This document shows, one piece after another, positions 17,594 through 26,671 of a stretch of DNA of 47,395 nt (position 1 is its first letter; each line of letters starts with the position of its first letter). Both the position numbers and the translations under genes were made by a program. The DNA is taken from contig JACZKQ010000199.1 of the NCBI GenBank assembly GCA_014859965.1, positions 1 to 47,395 on the forward strand, given 5' to 3'. The notes beneath the pieces are model-generated. The model was not told the origin of the DNA. It did no database searches and was given only the letters and a program-made list of their open reading frames with translations. This DNA comes from Phycisphaerae bacterium. GTDB lineage: Bacteria > Planctomycetota > Phycisphaerae > Sedimentisphaerales > Anaerohalosphaeraceae.

Positions 17594-19638
17594 TATATCT
17601 TCTCCTTGATGCTACCAATGCGAAAAACGGTTAACGAATTGGCCGGTGCGGTGTAAGTGAAAACGGGCCCGACGCTCTCCGTTGAATACTCCGGTTGGAC
17701 TGCCGGTGACTTTCCGTCCTGGTTGACGGCATCGGCATCGGGACCAGTGAGTAAAGTCTTTGCGGCTTGCATCGAGACCTCAGAAGGAAGTCCAGCCAAC
17801 CGAATATTGATCTGCGCCGATTCATCGGCCCCGTTAACGATCTTGACAATCAAATCCCGGGTCTTTGAATCGACCACCGAGGAGACGGCCAGTTTTGTCG
17901 CCTCGGCCGCGTCCAACCGGGTCTCAAGGCAGCGGTCGCCGCTGTTCTGTCCGAATATCTGCTGCACGAAGTAATTTGCCGTTAAGTACACGTTCGTGCT
18001 ATCGAAGTAGATCAGATCCGGTGTCCATTGCGTGTGCCCGCGTCGGGCCAGAAGCGGTGCATAGGATGCGAATGCGACTACATCGCCGTTGCGTTCGAAG
18101 CTGGTCAGACCTGCCGCCTCGGCCAGAGCCGATCGCAGGGTGTTTCGCCGCCCGCGATCATGTGCCGCATATTCGCCAACGTAAACCTTCGAGTTCTTGC
18201 GATCATAGGCATCATACCGCTCAAGGTTGTCCCAGAACCACTGCGGGCTGACATAGTAGTGTTCATCAACCATTTGAAGGTTGAGCTCTTTGGCAAAAGC
18301 CCAGCCATTGTCGTAGTCTTCACCGCCGGCAAAGGGGCCTACCGTTCCGATCACAACAATTTCAGGATGCTCTTTCTTGATCGCATCGTAGATCAACTTA
18401 AAACGTTCTTTGAAGACAGCAGTAATGGCGTCCTCGTTGCCTACGCCAAGGTACTTCAATCCAAAAGGCTCCGGATGGCCCGCGGCCGCTCGCTTGGCTC
18501 CCCATTTCGAGGTTGCCGGGCCGTTAGCCCACTCGATCAGGTCGAGGACATCTTGTATATAGCCGGGCATTTCATCCATCGGCAAGCCCTCCTGTCCTCT
18601 GCCTGGGGTGTCGCCGCCATGCTGGCAGCAGACGCCGGCGGCAACCACGGGAAGCGGAATGGCCCCGATGTCCTCACTGAACTGGAAATACTCGAAGTAG
18701 CCCAGCCCCATAGTCTGATGATAACCCCAGGAATTACGCTGTCCGACGCGCTGTTCCACCGGGCCGATCGTATCTTTCCAGTCGTAATAGTGGTGGATCC
18801 CGCCGCCGTGCACCAGACAGCCGCCGGGAAAGCGTACAAACTTCGGCTTCATGTCGGCGATGGCCTCTGCCAGGTCCTTACGCAGACCGTTTTGCCGGCC
18901 CATGAAGGTGTCCATGGGAAAAAGTGAAATCATATCGAGGGCCAGGCCACCTCGGGCATGGGCCAGCAGGACCAGATGCGCCTCATTTTCCGTTCGGGAC
19001 GGCTTGAGTTTTGCACTGTAGCGTTTCCATGCGCGACCAGCGACCTTAATTTCGGCTTCGGCCAGCACCTGGCCGTCTTTGCCTTCCAGGCGCAGCGTTA
19101 CGGGCATTGGGCGCCCCTCAATTGAGTTGTCAGGGCCCCACTGTGCATTCATGAACGGCTGGTACGCCCAAAAGGACGCCTCGTAGGTTTTATCCGCCTG
19201 GAGTGGGATACCGTCGAATCCCCTGTTGGCCATGCCCACGCCATCTCCTGGGCGGGTTATAGTCAGGATGGCATAGTGCGGGTTTTTCGGGTGGACCGGA
19301 CGCACATTGGCCAAACGGAAGGAACCGTCGCCACCACCGAGCTTTTGCAGATTCCAGAAGGAGAATGGGCCCCATTGGCTTTGTTCAACCGCGCTGTATT
19401 CAAAGGAACGGTTCTGGATAAGCTCGGCATAAAGTCCACCATCGGCCGCGTAATTGAGGTCTTCGAAAAAAACGCCTACGATATCAGGACTGATTGGCTT
19501 GCCCGATTGACTTGCCTGTATCGTGAGTTCCACGGGACCGGCGCAAGCTGCCGAAACAGCCAGGCAGAAAGCCTTTATAAGAAGGGCGGCTGCCAGCAGT
19601 TTGCTCGTGTGTAAACGCGACGGATGACAGTTTATCAT
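17593..19638 (-). CDS. Secreted GH51 alpha-L-arabinofuranosidase (681 aa)
   Basis: After a signal peptide (about 1-33) comes an N-terminal carbohydrate-binding-like region beginning GKPISPDIVGVFFEDLNYAADGGLYAE, the hallmark of GH51 enzymes, then the TIM-barrel core with VRFPGGCLVHG. The acid/base Glu402 lies in GVGNED and the nucleophile Glu489 in YVGEYA, at the expected spacing. A C-terminal beta domain spans about 560-675. The enzyme removes alpha-1,2- or 1,3-linked L-arabinofuranose from arabinoxylan or arabinan pieces. The start is supported by AGGAG seven bases upstream. It is translationally coupled to the following GH43 gene and lies 82 bases after GH127. Confidence 0.92.
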   Translation of the reverse strand: MINCHPSRLHTSKLLAAALLIKAFCLAVSAACAGPVELTIQASQSGKPISPDIVGVFFEDLNYAADGGLYAELIQNRSFEYSAVEQSQWGPFSFWNLQKLGGGDGSFRLANVRPVHPKNPHYAILTITRPGDGVGMANRGFDGIPLQADKTYEASFWAYQPFMNAQWGPDNSIEGRPMPVTLRLEGKDGQVLAEAEIKVAGRAWKRYSAKLKPSRTENEAHLVLLAHARGGLALDMISLFPMDTFMGRQNGLRKDLAEAIADMKPKFVRFPGGCLVHGGGIHHYYDWKDTIGPVEQRVGQRNSWGYHQTMGLGYFEYFQFSEDIGAIPLPVVAAGVCCQHGGDTPGRGQEGLPMDEMPGYIQDVLDLIEWANGPATSKWGAKRAAAGHPEPFGLKYLGVGNEDAITAVFKERFKLIYDAIKKEHPEIVVIGTVGPFAGGEDYDNGWAFAKELNLQMVDEHYYVSPQWFWDNLERYDAYDRKNSKVYVGEYAAHDRGRRNTLRSALAEAAGLTSFERNGDVVAFASYAPLLARRGHTQWTPDLIYFDSTNVYLTANYFVQQIFGQNSGDRCLETRLDAAEATKLAVSSVVDSKTRDLIVKIVNGADESAQINIRLAGLPSEVSMQAAKTLLTGPDADAVNQDGKSPAVQPEYSTESVGPVFTYTAPANSLTVFRIGSIKEKI

Positions 19639-19720
19639 AACAAAGCTCCTAATTTTGCTGGTCCCTACTGGTCATGGACGCCGTTTGCGAAGACCGAAAA
19701 AAATATGCACTGGCAATTCC

Positions 19721-22153
19721 TCATTTGAACGGAAGAACGTCCGGAGCACCCGGTTTGAGCAGACGCACGTCATACAGCCCGCCGGCAAGCCGTTGTTTCG
19801 CGGTGAACCTGACCGTGAGGCGACCGTTGGCGGCGGCTTGAAGGATGTCGGAGGGAATCGGATAACGTTTCTCAATGAAGTGGTTCGGGTTTTCGCCGGT
19901 CAGCTTCTGGGTGGCGATAACCGTACCGTTAACCATGATGTCGAATTCCCGACCACGATCATCGCCGGAATATGTGACGGCAAGATCTGCTTGCCTGGCG
20001 CCCCGCGGGTCGAGGGTGTATTGAATCCATGCACCGTGGCGCCAGCGGCGACCGTTGTGAATGCCCGAAGCCATGCCTTCGCCTTTGAGGTCGTGCTCCA
20101 CCTCTGACTGCTGCTCGCCCACGGCGACGCAGTCGAGAGTTGCGGCCTCTCGCGCCGCGCGGGCGCGCTCCTCGGCGGCGAGTTTTTCTTTTCTCGCCGC
20201 AATCTGTTCGGCACTTGTGAGTTCCCAGTACATCTGGTAGCGTAGTTCGTGCAGTCTGAAGAAGGGCACCAGCGGCAAACCTTTGGCCTCGGCCGGTTCG
20301 ATCACATCCATGATACGGAAGTGCAGAGGCCCTGCGGAACGATCGGGAATTACATGTTTGAGCAACTCCTCTTCCGTTGCGAGCAGGGCCGGGACTTTGT
20401 CGAGCGGAATCATCGGACCATGCGCCACGTGTGCCATGCGACCGTCATCAGCAAACAAACCGTTCATGTTGTCAGTGCCGTCGGGCTTTGCCAGCACGAT
20501 TGGTCCGTACAGGATAGCCACCCAATTGGAGCCGTCGGGCAGACGCTCCACGCGTGTGCGCATTGGCAGTTTCACGTCAATCGTATCGCCGCTGGTCCAT
20601 TGGCGTCGAATAGCGGCGTAGGAAGACGGAGTCGACTCGACGTCAACGGACCGCCCGTTGACCTTGACCGCGAAATCGCCCGCATTGACCCAGGCAGGAT
20701 GGCGGACGTTCAGTGTGAAAGTGGCCGGTTTCTCCAGTTGCAGACTGAGCTTGGTATGTGCCTCGTCCGGGAAGGTTGTCTCCTGTTTCAAGACCATTCC
20801 ATAATCAGGCGCCGAGAGTTCCGAAGGGATGAAGAGATTCACATAAACCCCATCCTTTGCACGAGCATAGATGAATTCGCCGTATCGTCCGGGATTCTCC
20901 ATGCCCGTCCCGACGCAGCACCAGAAGCACTGCTCTGGCCGGGAGTACACCCGGTAGTGATCCGGACGGATCGGAGTGAAATAGACGTACCCGGGCTTCG
21001 TTGGATGGATGGAGGCGAGGATATGATTGTAGAGTGCGCGCTCGTAATAGTCGGCATAGGCGGCTTTGGGTTCCGCCGTGAAGAGTTGCTCCGTAAGCCT
21101 GAGCATGTTGTAGGTATTGCAGGTCTCCGGTCCCTCCCGGTGGGCGATCATGCGGCTGAAATCCTTCGGGTCATTGAAATGCTCGCTGACGCTATTGCCG
21201 CCGAAGGCCACACTGCGCTTCTGCGTGACGGTTTGCCAGAAGAACTCGGCGCCGGTGTGCAATGTGTCGTCCTGGAGTAAGGCCGCGATACGTTCCATGC
21301 CGATGATCTTGGGAATCTGGGTGTTGGCGTGCAGGCCGGTGAGCCGATCCTGGTGATTCTCCAAAGGCTCGAAAACGGCGCGGTGATTGAAGCGTTTGGC
21401 CAGCTCGAGGTATTTTTTATTTCCGGTGATAACATAGATGTCGGCCATTGCTTCATTCATGCCGCCGTACTCCGTGGCGAGCATGTGCTGCATCTGTGCG
21501 TCAGTCAGGCCGGAAGTAATCTCTTCGCACCAGTCGCCATAGCGCACGAGCAGATCACGAGCCTTCTCGCTGCCTGCGTGGAGGCAGGCGTCCCGAAGTC
21601 CGGCGTACATTTTGTGGAGGTTGTACCAGGGAACCCATTTAGTGCGCATGAGTTCGACCTGGCCGCCTGCCACACGTTTCCAAAGGTCACCACTTCCAGG
21701 AACACCTCCGAGGTAACCGTTGCCGTTTGCCTTTTGGATTTGCGCAAGTTCGTCGATCATGTAGTCAAGGCGGCGATGGAACTCTCCTTCCGCGTCGGCG
21801 CCGGAGGCTATCATCAGTGAAAGTGCCGAAAGATAGTGCCCCGCCGTATGTCCGTCGAGCCCGCCGCTCTCCCAGTTGCCGTATGCCCGTGCCTTGGGCT
21901 CCAGACCCGCTTCGCGCCGCAATGGCGCCAGCAATCGGTCTGGATCATGGGCCAGGAGATACTGACGATTGATCTTGACCGCCTCTGAGAAAGGACCGTC
22001 AAGCAATCGTACGTTTCTCAATGGAAAAAGCTCTACTGGCTGCTCGGGTACCACCGCAATCCTGGAAGCAGCAGCGCAAACGGAAAGGGCCATTGCCATA
22101 GTCAGAAAGGCCGCTATAGTCACCTTCAAGGTATATTTTTTCATCGAAATCAT
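19721..22153 (-). CDS. Secreted GH127 beta-L-arabinofuranosidase (DUF1680 family, 810 aa)
   Basis: A signal peptide (MKKYTLKVTIAAFLTMAMALSVCAAA, after three extra residues) precedes the GH127 (alpha/alpha)6-barrel. The metal/cysteine active site described for Bifidobacterium HypBA1 is intact by motif: Glu343 and Cys345 in GPETCNTYNM and the Cys412-Cys413 pair in CFWCC. These enzymes use a zinc-coordinated cysteine as nucleophile on beta-L-arabinofuranosides. A C-terminal domain (about 700-805) resembles the DUF6805-type beta-sandwich, with FTAKQRLAGGLYDVRLL near the end. The ribosome site AAGG overlaps the stop codon of the upstream GH62 gene, 10 bases away. Substrates could include beta-linked arabinose in plant glycoproteins or complex xylans; the linkage is inferred. 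Confidence 0.9.
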   Translation of the reverse strand: MISMKKYTLKVTIAAFLTMAMALSVCAAASRIAVVPEQPVELFPLRNVRLLDGPFSEAVKINRQYLLAHDPDRLLAPLRREAGLEPKARAYGNWESGGLDGHTAGHYLSALSLMIASGADAEGEFHRRLDYMIDELAQIQKANGNGYLGGVPGSGDLWKRVAGGQVELMRTKWVPWYNLHKMYAGLRDACLHAGSEKARDLLVRYGDWCEEITSGLTDAQMQHMLATEYGGMNEAMADIYVITGNKKYLELAKRFNHRAVFEPLENHQDRLTGLHANTQIPKIIGMERIAALLQDDTLHTGAEFFWQTVTQKRSVAFGGNSVSEHFNDPKDFSRMIAHREGPETCNTYNMLRLTEQLFTAEPKAAYADYYERALYNHILASIHPTKPGYVYFTPIRPDHYRVYSRPEQCFWCCVGTGMENPGRYGEFIYARAKDGVYVNLFIPSELSAPDYGMVLKQETTFPDEAHTKLSLQLEKPATFTLNVRHPAWVNAGDFAVKVNGRSVDVESTPSSYAAIRRQWTSGDTIDVKLPMRTRVERLPDGSNWVAILYGPIVLAKPDGTDNMNGLFADDGRMAHVAHGPMIPLDKVPALLATEEELLKHVIPDRSAGPLHFRIMDVIEPAEAKGLPLVPFFRLHELRYQMYWELTSAEQIAARKEKLAAEERARAAREAATLDCVAVGEQQSEVEHDLKGEGMASGIHNGRRWRHGAWIQYTLDPRGARQADLAVTYSGDDRGREFDIMVNGTVIATQKLTGENPNHFIEKRYPIPSDILQAAANGRLTVRFTAKQRLAGGLYDVRLLKPGAPDVLPFK

Positions 22154-22163
22154 GGGATTAACC

Positions 22164-23246
22164 TTACTTGCTGGAACGATCCAACGTCAACAGGCCGAGT
22201 CGATAAGGCAACTGGTCGTAGCGTGTGTTGATGGACGGATCGCGACCCTGGTACAGGAATTGCAGGTTACTGAGGTCAATGGTCATTGTCTCATCATATC
22301 CGTCGCGAATCAGCTCCCCATGGCTTATGTCCCGGGTCCAGGGCGCTACGCCTTCTTCGAAGGTCACATTGTTGATTCCGGCAAACGGCGACTGCCATGA
22401 GGCGGCGCCCGGTACAGGGGTCCACTCTCCATTGAGATCATTGGAAATCCAGGCGCGGTAGTAACGTACCGGGCTCAAGGCCTCAATGATGGTCAGATAG
22501 GTATCAGTCCCCTTGATCTTGTAGGTTATGCTTCCCTCGAACAGGTTGTCTCGATTGTCCTGGATGGCAATTTCGATCTCGCCGAACCCATTGGGGAAAT
22601 CTTCGATTTTCGTGCGACTGCGATAGAAACACCCATTGTCTCCGGTGAAGAACAGATAGGCGTGGGTGTTGTCGCAGATGATGTGGTAATCGATTGGAAG
22701 CCTCGGGGCGCCGGCCGGCATTCTGGGATAGAAGTTCTGCGGGGCAGTCCAGGTTTCGGGCTTTGTGATATCCTCTGTGGTGCAATACTGCGGCTGCTGT
22801 GACTGGAAGACCAGATACCACTTCTTGTGCGGGCGGAAATAGAACAAATGGGGTGCGCAGTGATATCCTTTTAAACCCGGATTCACATCAACGAAGTGCA
22901 GCTTTGCTTTCGGGGCATCAGACCAATCCTTGAAGTTCAGGTATACCATACTCCATGTTCTTGCGGAATTGGAGTAGACGGTTGCATAGATGTGCCACAG
23001 GTCATTGTAGCGGACAATCGTCGGATCCTTGACCGATACGATATTGTGTGTCTCATCCGACACAGGCTCGATCAGCACGCCTGTGGATTTCCACTTCAGC
23101 GGTGTGGTGAAGCCCGCCGTGGGAGCCTCCGCACGTTCGGCTGCAGACGCAGCGGACGGGGCGGCTGATTCGGCTGCGAAGAGAGCAGGGGACCCGCCGG
23201 CCAGCAGCATCGAGACGGTAAGACAGATAAGAATGGACTTGTTCAT
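22164..23246 (-). CDS. Secreted GH62 alpha-L-arabinofuranosidase (360 aa)
   Basis: After a signal peptide and a short Ala/Glu-rich linker (to about residue 42), the remaining 315 residues form one GH62 domain with family landmarks: LKWKSTGVLIEP, VKDPTIVRYNDLWHIYA (catalytic base Asp), SMVYLNFKDWSDA, IDYHIICDNTHAYLFFTGDNG, IEDFPNGFGE, and LFEGSITYKI (catalytic acid Glu). GH62 enzymes are arabinoxylan-specific and remove single 1,2- or 1,3-linked arabinofuranosyl groups from singly substituted xylose. MNKSILICL at 23246 is chosen as start because AAAGG lies upstream and it gives a typical signal peptide. GH62 is far commoner in fungi and actinobacteria, so its presence here is notable. Confidence 0.92.
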   Translation of the reverse strand: MNKSILICLTVSMLLAGGSPALFAAESAAPSAASAAERAEAPTAGFTTPLKWKSTGVLIEPVSDETHNIVSVKDPTIVRYNDLWHIYATVYSNSARTWSMVYLNFKDWSDAPKAKLHFVDVNPGLKGYHCAPHLFYFRPHKKWYLVFQSQQPQYCTTEDITKPETWTAPQNFYPRMPAGAPRLPIDYHIICDNTHAYLFFTGDNGCFYRSRTKIEDFPNGFGEIEIAIQDNRDNLFEGSITYKIKGTDTYLTIIEALSPVRYYRAWISNDLNGEWTPVPGAASWQSPFAGINNVTFEEGVAPWTRDISHGELIRDGYDETMTIDLSNLQFLYQGRDPSINTRYDQLPYRLGLLTLDRSSK

Positions 23247-23323
23247 CAGTTGACCTTTCACAAAGAACGATTTACACAATAAGTATTCAAAATCCAGATG
23301 TTCAACTCAGAAGCTGCGGTGTA

Positions 23324-26300
23324 TTATAGTTGGATAGTCACCTCTTGCGGTTCCTGGCCTTTTTCGAGCGAGAAGGATACAGTTTTTTCCGTGCCGCCAG
23401 TTCCGGTCACCGTTGCCTCGTAATCACCGTGAAAGCCGCGGAACGACAGGAGGCCCTCAGGATCTGTTGCATGGGATACCTCTGTCGACCATTCTTTCAT
23501 CAGGGCTTCATACCGCTTGCCCGCCTCGTTGAGCGTCCAATCACGATGCGCCAGGCCCGCGTTGGGGCCGCGCCAGGAATCGCCCGCCCAGAAGACCCAC
23601 ATCATGATCCCCTCGACGGCCGGATGGCTGTAGGCGGTGCGATAGACCAACTCCAGTTTGTCGGCGCAATGGGTCTGATCGTCATCGGCCACATCGAACT
23701 CGCTGATCCATATCGGCAGTCCCAGAGATGCGACCTTGTCCAGCCGCTCTTTCAGGACGCCGGGGTTAGCCAGGATGTCTTCCCGCCAGATGTGACCCTG
23801 AATGCCGACACCGTGGATGGGCGCTCCCTGCTTGATCAGGCTGCGGATGGCGGCGATGTACTCATCCGTCTGCACCTGCTCGAACGCCTGGTCCACAGAG
23901 AGGATATTGAATTCGTTCACGAAAAGCTTTACCTCGGGGTCTAATTCGTGGGCCCGCTTGAACATCCAGGGCCAGATCGACTCTCCCAGGCCATCCTTAA
24001 AGAACGACCCGTGAAGCGTTTCGTTGTTCACATCCCAATGGACAAAGCGGCCGCGAAAATGGGTCACCGCGTTTTCCATGCGGCGATCTACCGCCTGACG
24101 CAACTGCTCGCCGGACAGGTCTCTGACCCATCTGGGCTGCCACCTTTCCGGTTCCCAGAAGATACAGTGACCCCGCACCGGGATCTCGTTGGCCTGGCAC
24201 CAGGCCAGCAAGGCGTCCGCATCGCGGTAGTCGTCCTGACCCCGGATACGTTCGTTGGAATACCATTTCGACTCGTTTCCAAACACCGCCCAGTTAAAGT
24301 GGGCCTTGAAGAATTCGGCATACTGTTCATTGCGGAGCAGGGCCCGACTCATGGCGGCCCCGAATGGGAACGCCTTGCGGACCTGACGGATGTTCACGGA
24401 TATGCCCGCGGCCGGATTGCCCTGTTCGTCTGCGACACGTACTTGCACATCGCGCTGGCGGACACGCGCAATGCGTGTGTTGGCTTCGTCCTTCCAGTCG
24501 GCCGGTTCAACTGCTTTCCATTTGAAACACGCACCGCCTTTGCGGGCCGGGTTGGGTCCCGTGGCGGAAACGGTCACCGGTCCGGGGCTGTTGGGCCGGG
24601 TTGCCAGATAACGATGGTTCGCCAGCGACATGAGCATGGTGTCGCCGCGCATGAGATTGATCCACTGGAAGGATTCGGCATTCCCCGGCGTTTTTCCGGC
24701 GAGATCCTTCAACACGACATGGTTACCGGCAACGGACACGAACCGGCCGTTGACGGTTTGCAGCGCTACGCGGCCCTTGCCCAGATCGACGATCTCGAAA
24801 TGGGTATTGCGGGCCTCCACAGCAGTTCGATCTGCAGTTGCATTAACCAGTGTCATGTTCCGGGTGTTGACGGCCAAAATGCTGCCGTCGGCGCCGCTGG
24901 TAAGTGTGATGGTCTTGCCCAGAGGGATTTCACGTTCAATATTCCTCGCCCGCGGCTCGTCCACAGTGTAATTATCGAAGTCGACATAGCCGCCGGCCCG
25001 GCCGGACGTGTTGTAGTGGAACAGCGACGGACGAACGCCCTGGAAGGTCCGAAGCTGGAAGGTCATGGTGAAGGGATCGCCCAGAGGTGTGAATTCCTTG
25101 CCGTCGGCACTCCAACTGAAAACGGCCTCATCGGTGTCGAAGTTACATGCGACACGCAGCCAGAGATGCTCGGGGGGATTGATCGGGCTGATGGTGGGGG
25201 GGGCTTCCGAGGTAACCGGGGCAGCGCCTCTGGCGCCGAATCCACGACCGCGGTTGGGGCTGGCGTATCTTTGCACCCTCATTCCGTCAGCGGACTTCAC
25301 CACGCCGATCCATGCATAGGGCGAGCTCAAAAGCGCCAGGCCCGCCGTGTCTCCCTCGACCATGCCCGAGGCGTCCAGTTCGACAGTCATGATGGACTCG
25401 GGTCCGGGCGGCCGCTGGCAGAGGCTGTTGCGGGCGCTGTAGAAATCCTCGGCCGGCAGTGAATGAAGGCGCAGTACTCCGGGTTTCTCGGTGAGGGACC
25501 ACTTGCTGTCATCGGGAACGTGATTCCACTGCCAGTGGGGGTTGAGCTTGCCGCTGTCGAAATTGTCGTCATGAACAAACGCAGGTTTGGGGTCCTGGAT
25601 ATGGCCGGTGTTGGGCTTGATCCAGGTGTTTGGGGCCTTGCGGAGGTTGCCCGGCAGGCCGATGAGCGGGAAGCCGCTGTCCCACGTGATCGGCACGAGC
25701 GCGACCATTCGCCCCGCGCTGCCGTGGTCGGACATGATGACGCTCCACCACTCGCCGGAGGGCGTATCGACCATGCCGCCCTGGTGGAGGGTCAGGCCGC
25801 GGTCGCGCTCGGTAGCAACGGCCAGCGGCACGGTGGTCACGCCGAGCGATTCGCCCTCGACCATACGTTCGACCGTCCATGGGCCATCGATGGAGTCGGC
25901 CCGGGCAACCATCTGATCGACCGTTCCGCCGGGGATAGCCGAGATATCGTAGTATTTGCCGTTGATCTTATAGAGGTGGTGGCCTTCGCCCATGCCCGGG
26001 GCATTCATCATGCGGCGGGAGTTGGGTACGAAGGACCGGAGGTCGGGGGTGAGCTCCTCGATGGGATAGGGGTTCCTGTTGCCGGAGATGATGTAGACCT
26101 TGCCGTCGTCGTCGAAGAGGACCGACAGGTCGTGTCTTCCGGGCAGTTGGTTGCGTTCCCAGGGGCCATAGATCGACTCGGAGCGGAAGACCTGCAGGCC
26201 GGCGCCATTGACGTTGGAAAAAACATAGAATACGCCGTTATGGTGGCGGATGCACGGCGCCCAGATCCCTCTGCCGTAGATGTTGCCTCCTTCGAGGCGA

Positions 26301-26671
26301 TAGGCCGCGCCGAGATCGAGCCTGTCCATGCAGTAGCCGGCCAGTTCCCAGTTCACCAGGTCCCTGGATTGCATCAACTGCACGGCGGGGTTCATGTGCA
26401 TGGTGGTGCCGGCAAGGTAGTATGTGTCGCCGACGCGGATGATGTCAGGGTCTTCGAATTCCTCATAGAACAGCGGGTTGGAGTACGTGCCGTTGCCGTT
26501 GTCGGCCGTCCAGTGTCTCGCGGCGTCGGACGGAATGCCGGCAGAAAAGGTGGGTGCGGCGATGATGACGCTGACAGCCAGCATGATCAGACCCACAAAT
26601 CCACACTGATGTTGAAAACGCTGCAACACAGGATTCCTCAAGTACAGTTGCTCTTTGAGTGTCTTCGTCAT
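23324..26671 (-). CDS. Bifunctional GH43 - fascin-like trefoil - GH10 enzyme (1115 aa)
   Basis: Domains in order: a signal peptide with an unusually long N-region (about 1-45); GH43 at about 62-350 (DPDIIRVGDTYY with Asp74/Asp76, acid Glu229 in GEGHHLYKING); a GH43-associated beta-sandwich at about 370-575; a fascin/RICIN-like beta-trefoil at about 585-724; and GH10 at about 742-1057. The GH10 acid/base Glu884 sits in HWDVNNETLHGS and the nucleophile Glu991 in WISEFDVAD; both are present. The DVNNE form and the preceding short beta segment resemble plant-type xylanases. The chain could cut the xylan backbone and trim products. Start 26671 is an ATGA overlap with the GH95 stop, with GGAG upstream. 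Confidence 0.9.
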   Translation of the reverse strand: MTKTLKEQLYLRNPVLQRFQHQCGFVGLIMLAVSVIIAAPTFSAGIPSDAARHWTADNGNGTYSNPLFYEEFEDPDIIRVGDTYYLAGTTMHMNPAVQLMQSRDLVNWELAGYCMDRLDLGAAYRLEGGNIYGRGIWAPCIRHHNGVFYVFSNVNGAGLQVFRSESIYGPWERNQLPGRHDLSVLFDDDGKVYIISGNRNPYPIEELTPDLRSFVPNSRRMMNAPGMGEGHHLYKINGKYYDISAIPGGTVDQMVARADSIDGPWTVERMVEGESLGVTTVPLAVATERDRGLTLHQGGMVDTPSGEWWSVIMSDHGSAGRMVALVPITWDSGFPLIGLPGNLRKAPNTWIKPNTGHIQDPKPAFVHDDNFDSGKLNPHWQWNHVPDDSKWSLTEKPGVLRLHSLPAEDFYSARNSLCQRPPGPESIMTVELDASGMVEGDTAGLALLSSPYAWIGVVKSADGMRVQRYASPNRGRGFGARGAAPVTSEAPPTISPINPPEHLWLRVACNFDTDEAVFSWSADGKEFTPLGDPFTMTFQLRTFQGVRPSLFHYNTSGRAGGYVDFDNYTVDEPRARNIEREIPLGKTITLTSGADGSILAVNTRNMTLVNATADRTAVEARNTHFEIVDLGKGRVALQTVNGRFVSVAGNHVVLKDLAGKTPGNAESFQWINLMRGDTMLMSLANHRYLATRPNSPGPVTVSATGPNPARKGGACFKWKAVEPADWKDEANTRIARVRQRDVQVRVADEQGNPAAGISVNIRQVRKAFPFGAAMSRALLRNEQYAEFFKAHFNWAVFGNESKWYSNERIRGQDDYRDADALLAWCQANEIPVRGHCIFWEPERWQPRWVRDLSGEQLRQAVDRRMENAVTHFRGRFVHWDVNNETLHGSFFKDGLGESIWPWMFKRAHELDPEVKLFVNEFNILSVDQAFEQVQTDEYIAAIRSLIKQGAPIHGVGIQGHIWREDILANPGVLKERLDKVASLGLPIWISEFDVADDDQTHCADKLELVYRTAYSHPAVEGIMMWVFWAGDSWRGPNAGLAHRDWTLNEAGKRYEALMKEWSTEVSHATDPEGLLSFRGFHGDYEATVTGTGGTEKTVSFSLEKGQEPQEVTIQL

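Noticed and set aside
23948..25462. Plus-strand 504-residue open frame
   Set aside because: It lies entirely antisense to the GH43-GH10 fusion gene, whose domains are unambiguous; long antisense frames are expected at this GC content.
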